DNA of 64,000 nt from Thermofilum sp. (GCA_038741495.1 JAVYKX010000004.1:19191-83190), one strand, 5' to 3'; counted from the first letter of the stretch, positions 23,350 through 32,503 are shown. The notes: generated by a model from the sequence alone, not told the origin. Translations and numbers: made by a program.

Positions 23350-24273
23350 TCAGCCGCTTCGGAGCGCTAGATCCAGGAGTTCTCGAACACCCTCCTCCAG
23401 GCTCACGAGGGGCTGAAAGCCTAAGCGCGCTCTAGCTTTCGCGATATCAGCGTAGCTGTGCTTCACATCTCCTGGGCGCGGCCTGTCGTACACGGGCTCG
23501 AGCTCCAGCCCCGCTAGCCTCGTAACCAGCTTGGCGAGCTCGAGGATCGAAGTAGGCTTGCCCGAAGCCACGTTGAGTACTTCGTTCCGCAGACCCCGCT
23601 CGAGCGCTGCCAGCACCGCTCTAGCGACGTCCCGCACGTGCACGAAGTCTCTAGTCTGGGAACCGTCTCCGAAGATCACTGGGGGGAGGCCCCTCGCCGC
23701 TCTCTCGACGAATTTCGCGATGACACCTGCGTACGCTGCTGACTGGCCGGGCCCGTACACGTTGAAGAGCCGGAGCGTGAGGTAGCTGAGCCCGTAAACC
23801 TTGCTGAAAACCTCGAGGACCTGCTCCCCCATCAGCTTGCTCAAGCCGTAGGGCGAGATCGGCCGAGTCGGATGGTCCTCCCTCACCGGGAGGTAGGTAG
23901 GCTCGCCGTAGACTGCCGCTGAGCTCAGGTAGATGAACAGCTCAGCGCCGGAGTCGCTGCAAGCCTTCGCTAGCTTAGCGGTTGCGATAGCGTTGTTTTC
24001 GAAGTACTCGAGAGGCTTCTCGACGGACTCGGCCACGTCGATGTACGCTGCAGCGTGCACAACCGCGTCGAAGTCCGCGCAGCTGACCTGCCCCCTAACG
24101 TCCGAGACGACTAGCTGCACGCCCGCCTCGCGGAGCCTGCTGAGAGTGTACCTGCTCGGCCTCTCGAGGTTGTCAAGCGCGACGACACTGTAGCCTTTTT
24201 CAGCCAGGAGGAGGGCTACGTGCCCCCCGACGAAGCCGGCACCGCCCGTGACGAGCACCTTCACTTCAGGCAC
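23350..24273 (-). CDS. galE: NAD-dependent epimerase, probably UDP-glucose 4-epimerase
   Basis: The 307-residue short-chain extended dehydrogenase has GGAGFVG near the N terminus (residues 10-16). It also has the catalytic YxxxK in SPYGLSKL with the upstream SS in YLSSAAVYG, and the RLFNVYGPGQ and GDGSQTRDFVHV segments typical of GalE. It interconverts UDP-glucose and UDP-galactose, completing the Leloir route with galT and galK elsewhere in the window. Related archaeal proteins can act on other UDP sugars. It starts within the 3' end of the CPBP protease gene (8-base overlap). Confidence 0.8.
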   Translation of the reverse strand: MPEVKVLVTGGAGFVGGHVALLLAEKGYSVVALDNLERPSRYTLSRLREAGVQLVVSDVRGQVSCADFDAVVHAAAYIDVAESVEKPLEYFENNAIATAKLAKACSDSGAELFIYLSSAAVYGEPTYLPVREDHPTRPISPYGLSKLMGEQVLEVFSKVYGLSYLTLRLFNVYGPGQSAAYAGVIAKFVERAARGLPPVIFGDGSQTRDFVHVRDVARAVLAALERGLRNEVLNVASGKPTSILELAKLVTRLAGLELEPVYDRPRPGDVKHSYADIAKARARLGFQPLVSLEEGVRELLDLALRSG

Positions 24274-24877
24274 CCAGGATGGCTGGCACCGGGGCGATGT
24301 AGAGGACGAGGTAGAGCCACGCGATGTGGGCAGCAGCGCTGCACGCTACCCCCCACTTCCTCGCCAGCAAGCCAGTCACCAGGCCCACGGGGGCGGCTGC
24401 GAGGATCAGGAGCGGGAGCCCGGAGACCAGGTGCACCAGCGAGTACGGAATCGCGGAGAGCCACCACGGCCTGCCTAGCCGCGAGACTATCAGGTCCTCC
24501 TGAAGGTAACCCCTCCAGAAAACTTCCTCTGCAAGCCCTACTACAAAAACCGCAGCTAGCTCTACGGGTGTGCGGGTTAGCGAGCTGTAAACTCGAAGCA
24601 CCTGCCACCACATCCCCACCGCTACCGAGAAGGCTCCTCCCGCTATGAAAACGAAGTAGAGTGCGAGAGCGCCGAGGGGCCAGGCGAGGAGCCAGCCTCT
24701 CGACGGCGGGAGGCGGCTCCGCAGGCTCGGCTTCAGCGCTAGCGCAAAGGCGGCTAGGGTGGAGGCAGCTAGGCTCATCGCTAGCACCAGCCACTCGAGT
24801 GCAAGGTTGAAAACCACGTAGAACAGCGGCCAGGGAAGAGCTAGCAGCAGGTAGTCTGAAGCTTCTGTTCGCGCCAC
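24266..24877 (-). CDS. CPBP-family intramembrane metalloprotease
   Basis: This 203-residue protein has about seven membrane helices and the family motifs AEEVFWRG (EExxxR), PYSLVHL and AAHIAW. These supply the metal ligands of CAAX-type prenyl or bacteriocin-processing proteases. The substrate is unknown. It is upstream of galE in the same unit. A TTAAG element at about 24897-24907 gives a leaderless GTG start at 24877, and the same AT tract serves the divergent ABC gene. Confidence 0.75.
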   Translation of the reverse strand: MARTEASDYLLLALPWPLFYVVFNLALEWLVLAMSLAASTLAAFALALKPSLRSRLPPSRGWLLAWPLGALALYFVFIAGGAFSVAVGMWWQVLRVYSSLTRTPVELAAVFVVGLAEEVFWRGYLQEDLIVSRLGRPWWLSAIPYSLVHLVSGLPLLILAAAPVGLVTGLLARKWGVACSAAAHIAWLYLVLYIAPVPAILGA

Positions 24878-24892
24878 GGTGTCGAAGTGTAG

Positions 24893-24910
24893 AGCAACTT
24901 AAAAAAGAAT
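24893..24910. promoter_or_regulatory. Shared bidirectional AT-rich promoter
   Basis: The tract caacttaaaaaagaatg lies about 25 bases before the GTG of the ABC ATPase (24931) on one strand and about 25 before the GTG of the protease (24877) on the other. It can act as the TATA element for both, so the two divergent units probably share it. Confidence 0.45.
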
Positions 24911-24930
24911 GATGTTTCCGGTTCACCCCC

Positions 24931-25674
24931 GTGCAGAAAGATGCCTTGCTGGTCGCCGAGAAGCTGTGGAAGTTCTACAGCCGCACCCCCGCGCTGACCG
25001 GCGTCTCGCTCTCCGTGCGCAGCGGGGAGATCTACGCGCTGCTAGGCCCCAACGGGGCTGGGAAGACAACGCTCCTGAAAGTGATCGTCGGGCTCTTGAA
25101 GCCGAGCTCTGGGATCGTTAGGGTCTGCGGCCACGACGTTAGGAGCGAGAGGCTCAGGGCGCTGTCCTGCCTCGGCTACGTCCCCGAGAACCCTGTGGGC
25201 TTCGACTACCTGACGGTCCGGGAGTTCCTCGAGTTCGTCGGCTCGCTGAGGGGTGTGCCGAGGGAGCTCGTGGAGGAGAGTATCGCGAAGTACTTGCCGA
25301 TGTTCGGCATAGAGGATAAGGAGCACGAGTTCATGGGGAGGCTCTCTAGAGGATCTGTGCAGAAGGTTCTCGTGGCTGCAGCCTTCATGCACAGGCCCCG
25401 GGTCCTAGTCATGGACGAGCCCATATCCGGCATGGACCCCGAGTCGCAGAGGGCTTTCAAAGACGAGGTGAGGAGCTTCGCCTCGCAGGGCGCTGCAGTC
25501 CTCATCTCGAGCCACATGCTCGACACCGTCGAGAGGCTCTGCACGAGAGTCGGTGTGATCAACAAAGGCTCCCTGATCGCCGAGGGCACGCTCGAGGAGG
25601 TCAAGCGCAAAGCGGAAGCGGGCGAGAGCGCAACCCTGGAGGAAGTCTTCCTGAAGCTGGTGAGAGGTGCGTAG
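24931..25674 (+). CDS. ABC transporter ATP-binding protein
   Basis: The 247-residue ATPase has Walker A GPNGAGKTT, a Q-loop region ending in GYVPENP, the signature LSRGSVQKV, Walker B VLVMDEPISGMDP and the H-loop SSH. LSRGS departs from the usual LSGGQ, as in some ABC-2 export systems. It overlaps nothing but abuts the permease gene directly (stop 25674, start 25675), so the pair is an exporter-like ABC system with unknown substrate. Confidence 0.9.
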   Translation: MQKDALLVAEKLWKFYSRTPALTGVSLSVRSGEIYALLGPNGAGKTTLLKVIVGLLKPSSGIVRVCGHDVRSERLRALSCLGYVPENPVGFDYLTVREFLEFVGSLRGVPRELVEESIAKYLPMFGIEDKEHEFMGRLSRGSVQKVLVAAAFMHRPRVLVMDEPISGMDPESQRAFKDEVRSFASQGAAVLISSHMLDTVERLCTRVGVINKGSLIAEGTLEEVKRKAEAGESATLEEVFLKLVRGA

Positions 25675-27258
25675 ATGAAGCGCGCTTGGGAGGTTACAGT
25701 CTACCTTCTCAAGAACAACGTCAACGCGGTCGCCAGGACGCTCACCCAGAGCAGCGCCGGTAAAGTCGCCTTAGCAGCCCTCCTCGCAGTGCTCGCCGCC
25801 CCACCGGCTTACTCCATCCTCTCCGTAGCGGTTCACGGCCCGCCCCCCGCGGCGCTCGCCCGAAGCTGGATACCTGCGGGCTTGGAGAAGAACACGGTGA
25901 TAGCCAGCACCAGCGCTTTCCTAACAGTAATCGTTCTGATGACAGCGTTCAGAGGCCCTCACGAGATCACGGCCAGCGAGGAAGCAGAGTACGAGCTGCT
26001 CTTGTCGCTACCTCTAACGATGCCAGAGTACGTGCTCGGCAAGCTCGGCTACTTCGCCGCGCAGTCTCTACTAGCGAGCACCGCCCTCGTAGTCGCTGGA
26101 GTAGCGCTAGCCCCCCTCGTGACCGGGGGGAGCGTTGCTAAAGCCCTCCTCTTCCCTCTGGCGTACCTCCTCTTCCTCCTCTACGCTGAGACCCTGTTCC
26201 AGCTGATCGTCGTGGTGAGGGCGGTCTCGGGCCGCCGCGTCTGGGCGGTCTCGGCCGCGGCGCTCGCGTACCTGGCCGCTGCCGCCGCGCATTCTGTTCT
26301 CACGAGGTCCCTGTCTCCTTTGCTCACCGCCCCCGCGCTGCTAGCAGCCGCACCCCTCGTGCACTGCTTCACGATTTCTGAGACGCCCGCCTTCGTAGCT
26401 CTAGAGCTCGCGGCCTTACTCCTCCTCGACGCGCTTCTCGTAGCGTGCCTCTACGCGGTGTCAACCCGCCTCGAACCTGAGAACGTTAAACCGCTCAGCG
26501 AGGTTGCGAGATCTCTACTCCTGGGTAGGCCTACGCGGAGCCGCCGGATGCCGGGGAGCCACAGCGCCGCTATCAGGAGAGTCGTGCTGGAGCTTCCGCT
26601 GCTATCGCTTAGGCACGCTGCGCTCGTTCTCGGAGCGCTAGCTGCGGCGGCCGGCGGAGGCTACGCTGCAAGGCTCCTGCTGCCGGGGCTTGACGCTTCA
26701 ACGGTTACTTCCTTCGCGGTAGGCGTGCTAGTACTCGAGCTCACAGTCTCGACGGGCAACATCGCGCTCCGCGATCTTTCGCCGCTGTGGTTGTACAGGA
26801 CTTCAGCCCAGAGCATGAAGCCGCTAGCCGCCTCCTTGCTAGCCAAGAGCGTGGTGTACTACACGGAGTCCTTCGCAGTCGTGGGAGTGCTGCTCGCTTC
26901 CCTGACCGGGAACCCGGCGCACCTGCTGTTACCGCTCGCAGCCATGCCTGCCTCTGCAGCGTCGGCCACCGTGGCTCTATGGTTCCTCGCCCACGTAGCT
27001 GCTCACCGCAGGCTGGTCCGCTTCTCGTCGCGAGGCTTCTACCTCCTCGAAGACATCGTAGCGACGCTCATCATGGGCTTCTCCCTCGTTGCCGCCGTCT
27101 TCTCGGTAACTTCCTTCAACCTACTGCTGGAGTACGCGAGCGGCACAGCTCTCTTCAAGCTCTTCCCGCTCATCTCCCTGGCAGTCGGAGCAATCCTCAC
27201 TTTGATAGGGAGAGACGTGCTCGCCGATACGCTCGCCTCGATCGACGTAGCAGGCTAG
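25675..27258 (+). CDS. ABC transporter membrane protein, ABC-2-like
   Basis: The 527-residue protein has two clusters of about six membrane helices each, separated by a charged loop (about residues 262-300), as in a duplicated ABC-2 permease. It begins one base after the ATPase gene ends and would form the channel with it. The substrate is unknown; related systems export drugs, lipids or peptides. The stop overlaps the end of the convergent PHP gene by 4 bases. Confidence 0.75.
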   Translation: MKRAWEVTVYLLKNNVNAVARTLTQSSAGKVALAALLAVLAAPPAYSILSVAVHGPPPAALARSWIPAGLEKNTVIASTSAFLTVIVLMTAFRGPHEITASEEAEYELLLSLPLTMPEYVLGKLGYFAAQSLLASTALVVAGVALAPLVTGGSVAKALLFPLAYLLFLLYAETLFQLIVVVRAVSGRRVWAVSAAALAYLAAAAAHSVLTRSLSPLLTAPALLAAAPLVHCFTISETPAFVALELAALLLLDALLVACLYAVSTRLEPENVKPLSEVARSLLLGRPTRSRRMPGSHSAAIRRVVLELPLLSLRHAALVLGALAAAAGGGYAARLLLPGLDASTVTSFAVGVLVLELTVSTGNIALRDLSPLWLYRTSAQSMKPLAASLLAKSVVYYTESFAVVGVLLASLTGNPAHLLLPLAAMPASAASATVALWFLAHVAAHRRLVRFSSRGFYLLEDIVATLIMGFSLVAAVFSVTSFNLLLEYASGTALFKLFPLISLAVGAILTLIGRDVLADTLASIDVAG

Positions 27259-28664
27259 AGCTCCCCCACCGAAACGTGGATGGGCGCTGTCAGCGAGGAA
27301 AGCACGTTCTCAGGGTGGTAGGGGTCCAGCGGATCTTCCGCTGCGCGAAGAGTCTCAAGCCTGATGAAGATCGCATCCCTCAAGTCAACCTCCAGCTCGG
27401 CTTCGAAAGCTTTTTCCTCAACGTTCCAGGTAGCGATCACCCCCTTGTCCGTGACGAGCCTCGCGAGGTGCCCAGCACCCTCCTCAACCTTCACCAGCAC
27501 TCTAGCGTTGCCCACCGCGGCGGCGGTCCCGCCCATCGGCACCTCTCTCCCGCCCGCCGCAACCGCGAGCTCAACCTTCGGGCCGCTCGGCGACTCCGAC
27601 ACGAAAACCCTCTGCCTGAGAAGGCCTCCCAGCAACCCTTCCTCGCTGAGCTCGTCGACGTAAACCCAGGTGGTCGGGGTTCCGAGTAGAAGCAGGTCTC
27701 CCGAAACCTTCAAGTTATGCACATCGCTACCGCCCACAAGCCCGAGCCTGCATCCCGCGCGCAGCTGGTCATCCCACTTCCTCAGAGAGACGTAGTTGTT
27801 GAACTCCCAAAACGCGTGGAAAACCTCGACCAGGTCGGCGAAACCCATCACACCCCACTCCCAGTCTGGTCCAAGGGGCTTAGGGTGGTTGACCGAAACT
27901 ACGCCTCCTCTACGCCTCACATCCTCGACAGCCCGCAGCAGATCTGCAGTGCTCTGGATCCTGAACTCCGGAGTCCTCTCAACACCATACACGTTGAAGT
28001 GTCCCCGGTACGTGGTTACTTCTACTCCGCGCAGAACCAGCACACCGTCCAGGAACAGGCTTCTGCCACCCATCTCGAGAACGTGAGAGTGAGTATTGTG
28101 GTCGGTTACAGCGACAAAGTCGAGACCTAGCTTCCTCGCCGTCGACGCGAGCTCTGAGATGCTGGAGTCCCCATCGCTGTGAACCGTGTGCGTGTGAAAG
28201 TCGCCCCTAACCCAGCCCTCCCTAGCCCGCGGCCCTTCCTCAACTGACTGCAGAATACTGCCCCCAGACCCTCCGCCGCCTCTAGCCTCTTCCGAGAACG
28301 TTATCGAGACTTCGTACTCGCAGCCCCCTTCAGGGATCTTGTATAGGCCTAGGATCACGTGCCAGGTCCCGCTCCTCAGAGGCCCGGGGATGTAGCTGGG
28401 CGTGGCCGAGGCTTCAGAGATGTAGAAAGACTTCTTGTTCGACCCACTCCACCCCCTGAAGCTCTCCATGGCTTCTACGAGCTCGAGGGGTCCTGGCTCG
28501 AAAACCCCGATGTCGATCGTACACTCGCCGGGGCCGAGGCCGCGGTAGCTGTACTCCACCTCGATGGCTCTGCACCACTCGGGGACCTCGAAAGGCAGGT
28601 ACAGGTACGTCCCAGCCTGCTCCCTGCCCGCGGCCCCCTTCATCTTCAGGCTGGCGGTCTTCAT
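27255..28664 (-). CDS. PHP-domain metallohydrolase, CehA/McbA-like, with N-terminal beta domain
   Basis: The 469-residue protein starts with a beta-rich domain (about 1-145) that resembles carbohydrate-binding or accessory domains. A Gly/Ser linker follows, then a PHP domain with metal ligands in DFHTHTVHSDG, AVTDHNTHSH, VSVNHPKP and GGSDVHN. CehA-type enzymes hydrolyse phosphate or carbamate esters. No signal peptide is visible. A C-terminal beta region (about 360-469) adds another domain. It overlaps the upstream permease gene by 4 bases, so they form one unit. Confidence 0.75.
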   Translation of the reverse strand: MKTASLKMKGAAGREQAGTYLYLPFEVPEWCRAIEVEYSYRGLGPGECTIDIGVFEPGPLELVEAMESFRGWSGSNKKSFYISEASATPSYIPGPLRSGTWHVILGLYKIPEGGCEYEVSITFSEEARGGGGSGGSILQSVEEGPRAREGWVRGDFHTHTVHSDGDSSISELASTARKLGLDFVAVTDHNTHSHVLEMGGRSLFLDGVLVLRGVEVTTYRGHFNVYGVERTPEFRIQSTADLLRAVEDVRRRGGVVSVNHPKPLGPDWEWGVMGFADLVEVFHAFWEFNNYVSLRKWDDQLRAGCRLGLVGGSDVHNLKVSGDLLLLGTPTTWVYVDELSEEGLLGGLLRQRVFVSESPSGPKVELAVAAGGREVPMGGTAAAVGNARVLVKVEEGAGHLARLVTDKGVIATWNVEEKAFEAELEVDLRDAIFIRLETLRAAEDPLDPYHPENVLSSLTAPIHVSVGEL

Positions 28665-29968
28665 ACAGCTCTACCCCGCTTCCTCGCTCTTGTGAGTTTC
28701 GTGTACGTTGCGTACCACAGCGCGCCTATCAGGACGACAGCCGCCCCGAGGGAGGCGGCTGAGCCGAGCAGGCTGAGCGTCAGCGCTGTGCTGAGCAGCA
28801 TGCCCGCGTAGGAGTGAATAGGAACGCCTCTAACGTCGTACCGCACTCTCAGGCTTGCCCGCTCCAGCCTCAGCGCGGCGTAGTTTGTCAGGATGTGCGT
28901 GATGAGGACGCAGAAGCTTGTAAGGCTCGCCAAGCTCGCGAGGTCGATGGTGAGAACCAGGAACGCCATGACGGCTCCCGAGAGCAGGACGGTGTACACA
29001 GGTGTCCTGAACCTGCTGTGCAGCTTCGAAAGCGTGTAAGGCATCTCCATGTTCCTCGCCATAGCGAAGAATATCCTCGACTGCCCCATGACGGAGGTTA
29101 AAACCACGCTGAACGTCGCGAGGAGGCCTCCAGCGTACAGCAGAGGCTTCAGCCCGAGCTCTTCAGCCGCCTCAGCTAGCGGGGCCTGCGAGGAGCTAAG
29201 CCTAACCCAGCCGACCGTGCCCACCGCGGTGACTGCAACCAGGAGGTAAATAGTGGAGGAGACGGCTAGAGCCAGCAGTATCGCTCGGGGGATGTTCCGC
29301 TCCGGGTCCTTCACCTCCTCGGCGAGCGTCGTGATCCTTGGGAATCCGATGTACGCGAAGTAGAACAGCCCTGAGGCCTGAACGACCGCGAGCAGACCCT
29401 TATCGAGAACGCCGCCCAGGTTTGCCGGCTGGACTCGGGGGAGGCCTGCTGCGGAGAACGCTACGAGAGCTAGAAGCTTCAACACTACGATAAGGTTGTT
29501 AACGCTCGCCGAGAGCTTCGCGCCGAGGACGTTGAGCAGCGTCACGAGAGCTATCAGGCCCAGAGCCGCAGCTTTCACCGGGATCTCCGGGAAGGCTGAG
29601 GACAAGTAGCTCCCGAAGCCTAAGCTCGCGGTAGCTCCCAGGACTATGTTCCCTGAAACCCACAGCCAGCCCATCATGAAGCCGGTGAAAGGAGATATGA
29701 GGGTGTGCCCGAACTCGTAAGGCCCTCCAGCCCTAGGCAGAGCAGCCCCCAGCTCGCAGAAGCTGAGAGCTGTGAACGTTGCGCTCACACCGCTGAGAAC
29801 TACAGCCAGCAGAACCCCGGAACCCGCGATCCCCGCCGCGATCCCTATCAGCACGAAGATTCCAGCGCCGATAATTGCGCCGAGGCCCACTGACACGGCG
29901 TCCAGGAGGCTAAGCTGCCTCTGAAGCTGTACACCTGTTCCGCCTTCATCTCTGCTCACTACCACCAC
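28661..29968 (-). CDS. Amino-acid/polyamine APC-family permease
   Basis: This 435-residue protein has about 12 membrane helices. It carries APC hallmarks in the first helix, GLGAIIGAGIFVLIGIAAG, and the later FAYIGFPRITTLAEEVKDPERNIPRAI. It probably imports amino acids or related cations. The cognate substrate is unknown. It is the first gene of a two-gene unit with the PHP hydrolase. Several GTG codons are near the start (29968, 29965, 29959); the first is used here. Confidence 0.85.
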   Translation of the reverse strand: MVVVSRDEGGTGVQLQRQLSLLDAVSVGLGAIIGAGIFVLIGIAAGIAGSGVLLAVVLSGVSATFTALSFCELGAALPRAGGPYEFGHTLISPFTGFMMGWLWVSGNIVLGATASLGFGSYLSSAFPEIPVKAAALGLIALVTLLNVLGAKLSASVNNLIVVLKLLALVAFSAAGLPRVQPANLGGVLDKGLLAVVQASGLFYFAYIGFPRITTLAEEVKDPERNIPRAILLALAVSSTIYLLVAVTAVGTVGWVRLSSSQAPLAEAAEELGLKPLLYAGGLLATFSVVLTSVMGQSRIFFAMARNMEMPYTLSKLHSRFRTPVYTVLLSGAVMAFLVLTIDLASLASLTSFCVLITHILTNYAALRLERASLRVRYDVRGVPIHSYAGMLLSTALTLSLLGSAASLGAAVVLIGALWYATYTKLTRARKRGRAV

Positions 29969-30167
29969 CCGTGCCTTCCTCCTCCGGAGCTGTGGGGTCT
30001 GGCTTCACTCTCCAGGCACCTCCACCCGTAGCTGCGCCCCGAGAGCACTGGGAGCTACAGACTGCGTGAAAAAGGTTTCGAGGTAAATGCTTTCGGCGCT
30101 TTTCCGCGGGCGCAGCTCTCGAGGGCAGCCTCTGCGAAAAGCCAATTGGGGAGCTTAACGCTAGCAG

Positions 30168-30233
30168 GTAGGGGGATGATGCAAGTCTGGAGCTCTGAGG
30201 GGTGAAGAGCTTTCCGCTGAGCGCTGACCCTAC
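30168..30233 (+). ncRNA. Candidate C/D box small guide RNA
   Basis: In order the sequence shows a C box-like ATGATGC (30176-30182), a 12-base spacer, D' box CTGA (30195-30198), a 3-base gap, C' box-like GTGAAGA (30202-30208), a 15-base spacer and D box CTGA (30224-30227). Ends can pair: GTAGGG (30168-30173) with CCCTAC (30228-30233). The 12-base guide and 3-base D'-C' spacing are typical of archaeal 2'-O-methylation guides. Each C-type box has one mismatch to RTGATGA. I have not established a target. Confidence 0.4.
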
Positions 30234-30282
30234 TCCGAAACCTTTCTAGGAATTGAATGAGTTGTCATAATTTTTTCTGCCA

Positions 30283-30308
30283 AATATTTAAAAATAACAG
30301 TTGTTATT
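30283..30308 (+). promoter_or_regulatory. MFS promoter with overlapping palindrome
   Basis: A TATA element (atatttaaaaa, about 30284-30294) lies about 30-35 bases before the GTG at 30323. The palindrome AATAAC-agtt-GTTATT (30293-30308) begins within it and covers the likely start site region, so a repressor is plausible. The half-site ATAAC/GTTAT also appears in the array at 1732-1844, but with a spacer of 3 instead of 4. Confidence 0.5.
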
Positions 30309-30322
30309 CTTCTCCCCGCAGG

Positions 30323-31597
30323 GTGGCACCGTTGCAGAAGTTCAGCTACGGGAAAATCTTCCTTCTCGGCTTCGGCTTCTTCGGGATCAGTGTCATCTGG
30401 TCCATCTACAACTCCTACGTCCCGGTATTCCTGAAGGAGCACGCACTCCCCTCGTGGCTCGTCGGCTTCATCATGACGATCGATAACATCTTCGCTGTAG
30501 TGCTGCTCCCCTACATCGGCGTGCTCAGCGACCTCACTAGGACGCGGCTCGGCAGGCGAAAACCCTACATCCTCGCGGGCGCCCCTCCAGCGGCTCTCAC
30601 CTTCGCGCTGATCCCGCTGCTTAGAGGCGAGCTGATACCGATGATGATCGTCATTCTCTTCATGAACCTTTCAATGGCGCTCTTCCGCTCACCAGTCATC
30701 GCGTTCATGCCCGATATAACGCCATCCGAGTACAGGAGCCAGGCTAACGGGATCATCAACTTCATGGGAGGAGTGGGCTCGCTGCTCGCGTTCTTCGCGG
30801 GAAGCTGGCTATACCGGCTCAACCCAACATACCCCTTCATCGCGAGCGCTGTCCTGCTCGCCGCCTCCAGCTTCCTCGTAATCGTCCTTGTCGACGAGCC
30901 TGAAGAGTTCAAGGTGAAGGGTGGTAAGTCAAACATCGGCGGAGAGCTCGGCAGGCTCTTCCGGAGGAGCTTCGCCGACCTAGGGGGGACTCTCTCCGCT
31001 GCCTACAGCGACCCAGACAAGAGCCTCCTGTTCATGCTGGCGTCAATCTTCCTCTGGTTCGTGGGCTACAACGCTATTGAGACTTTCTTCACGAGTTACG
31101 CGAAGTGGTACATGGGGATCGGTGAGGCGACAGGAGCTTTCCTCCTGGGTTTCGTGGCGCTCGGCTTCCTCATCTTCTCCCTCCCAGCTGGCTTCATTGG
31201 CGCTAAGCTCGGCCGCCGGAAGACGATGACTTTAGGGCTGCTGCTCATCCTAGTCCTCCTCTCTCTCGCGATGCAGCTGCCAGAGATCCTGCCCGTCGAG
31301 GTTGCTGTTCTCTACATCCAGGGAGTCTTCCTTCTCCTCGGCTTCTCCTGGGCGCTAGTGAACGTCAACTCCTTACCCACCGTCGTTGACATGACTTCGC
31401 GTGAGAAGCTAGGCACGTACACCGGCCTCTACTACTTCGCTTCTCAGACGGCGGCGATCACGGGCCCGCCGATCGCCGGGCTCTTCATAGACTTGCTCGG
31501 GTACGGTGCGCTCTTCCCCTTCTCCCTCATCTTCCTCGCTCTCTCCGCCGTTACCCTCCAGTTCGTGAAGCGGGGCGAAGCCCGGAGAGGCTTCTAA
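30323..31597 (+). CDS. MFS sugar transporter (GPH/SLC45-like)
   Basis: This 424-residue protein has 12 membrane helices. Its loop after helix 2-3, LSDLTRTRLGRRKPYILAG, matches the glycoside-pentoside-hexuronide and SLC45 sucrose carriers. A second RRK motif is in KLGRRKTMT. It likely imports a di- or monosaccharide with a cation. GTG 30323 was chosen because the promoter lies about 30 bases upstream; a longer reading from 30257 would start before the TATA box. It is monocistronic. Confidence 0.75.
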   Translation: MAPLQKFSYGKIFLLGFGFFGISVIWSIYNSYVPVFLKEHALPSWLVGFIMTIDNIFAVVLLPYIGVLSDLTRTRLGRRKPYILAGAPPAALTFALIPLLRGELIPMMIVILFMNLSMALFRSPVIAFMPDITPSEYRSQANGIINFMGGVGSLLAFFAGSWLYRLNPTYPFIASAVLLAASSFLVIVLVDEPEEFKVKGGKSNIGGELGRLFRRSFADLGGTLSAAYSDPDKSLLFMLASIFLWFVGYNAIETFFTSYAKWYMGIGEATGAFLLGFVALGFLIFSLPAGFIGAKLGRRKTMTLGLLLILVLLSLAMQLPEILPVEVAVLYIQGVFLLLGFSWALVNVNSLPTVVDMTSREKLGTYTGLYYFASQTAAITGPPIAGLFIDLLGYGALFPFSLIFLALSAVTLQFVKRGEARRGF

Positions 31598-31621
31598 AAA
31601 AGTGAACCCCACGTACTCTTT

Positions 31622-32503
31622 TTACGCGAGGTCTGCTAAGTCCTCTAGGAGGTCTAGTGCTCTGAGGATCTTCTCCTGCACCGCGGCTGGGAGGCTTGCC
31701 CGCGAGAAGTGTTCTCGTGCCTTGCGGAGAGCGTTCCTGGCCTCCTCCGTCCTCCCTCTACCTTCTAGAACCTCGCGGAGAACGAGCCTCTGCGCATCTT
31801 CCAAAAGCTCGACTCTGCTGAGCTCGCAGCGTGTTCTCGAGGCGAGAGAGGCTAGCGACTCGTAGGTGTCCCCGAGGTCCTCAAGGTGCTTGGCGGTTAA
31901 GCGCAGGTCCACAAGCCGGACTCTCTCCTCGGGAGGGGTTAGGGGGTTCGCGACTCTACCTCTTATGAGCCTCACGGTGAGGAAGTACAGCCTGTCGACT
32001 CTATCGTCTAGAGCGCGGACTTCGTCTGCTACTTCCTCATCCCCCCGGCTGAGAGCCTGGAAAGCTTTCTCAAGCATCGATATAGAGACGGCGTTCATCC
32101 TGTACAGGAGGGACTCAACCGAGTAATCTTCCCTTATGAAGCACTGCAGGATTAAAGCGTTCCTAGACTCTTCTACGAGCTCTAAGCCGACGAGGAGGTT
32201 CTGCGCCTTAAGTGCTGCTTGCAGCGCTGACTCGCGACAACCCTCCTCTAAACTGATCTCTATCACTTCGCAGCCTTTCAGGTAAGCTGAGAGAATCTTG
32301 CGGAGCACTTCGCCGCCGCAGCTGATCCTAGCAATCGAGGGCTCTTTCCTCTCCTTCTGCCCGAGAGCGCGGACTCTGAGCACTCCTCCGCTTTCCGCCT
32401 CAACGGTGACGTACCCTTCCTCGAGGCTGTTTTCGAGCACCCACGCCTTCGGAAGGGCTACGTAGTAGCTACCCCCTATCCTGATAACTCTTTTAACTTC
32501 CAC
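31622..32503 (-). CDS. AbrB-PhoU phosphate-signalling-type regulator
   Basis: The 293-residue protein has an N-terminal SpoVT/AbrB-like swapped-hairpin domain (MEVKRVIRIGGSYYVALPKAWV). A PhoU helical bundle follows, including RMNAVSISMLEKAFQALSRGDEEVADEVRALDDRVDRLYF and LRLTAKHLEDLGDTYESLA. Archaeal proteins with this layout are thought to regulate phosphate uptake or metabolism. No pst genes are nearby. An inverted repeat TTTAAC-N10-GTTAAA (32492-32513) spans the GTG start, and a TATA-like tgtttaaaag lies at about 32528-32538 on this strand, so autoregulation is conceivable. Confidence 0.8.
   Translation of the reverse strand: MEVKRVIRIGGSYYVALPKAWVLENSLEEGYVTVEAESGGVLRVRALGQKERKEPSIARISCGGEVLRKILSAYLKGCEVIEISLEEGCRESALQAALKAQNLLVGLELVEESRNALILQCFIREDYSVESLLYRMNAVSISMLEKAFQALSRGDEEVADEVRALDDRVDRLYFLTVRLIRGRVANPLTPPEERVRLVDLRLTAKHLEDLGDTYESLASLASRTRCELSRVELLEDAQRLVLREVLEGRGRTEEARNALRKAREHFSRASLPAAVQEKILRALDLLEDLADLA

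Larger units (their letters stand above)
29969..30322. other. Divergent intergenic region with RNA candidate and MFS promoter
   Basis: The region separates the APC permease from the MFS gene. Its right part contains a candidate C/D box RNA (30168-30233) and the MFS promoter with a palindrome. The left part shows no protein-like ORF. Confidence 0.4.
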
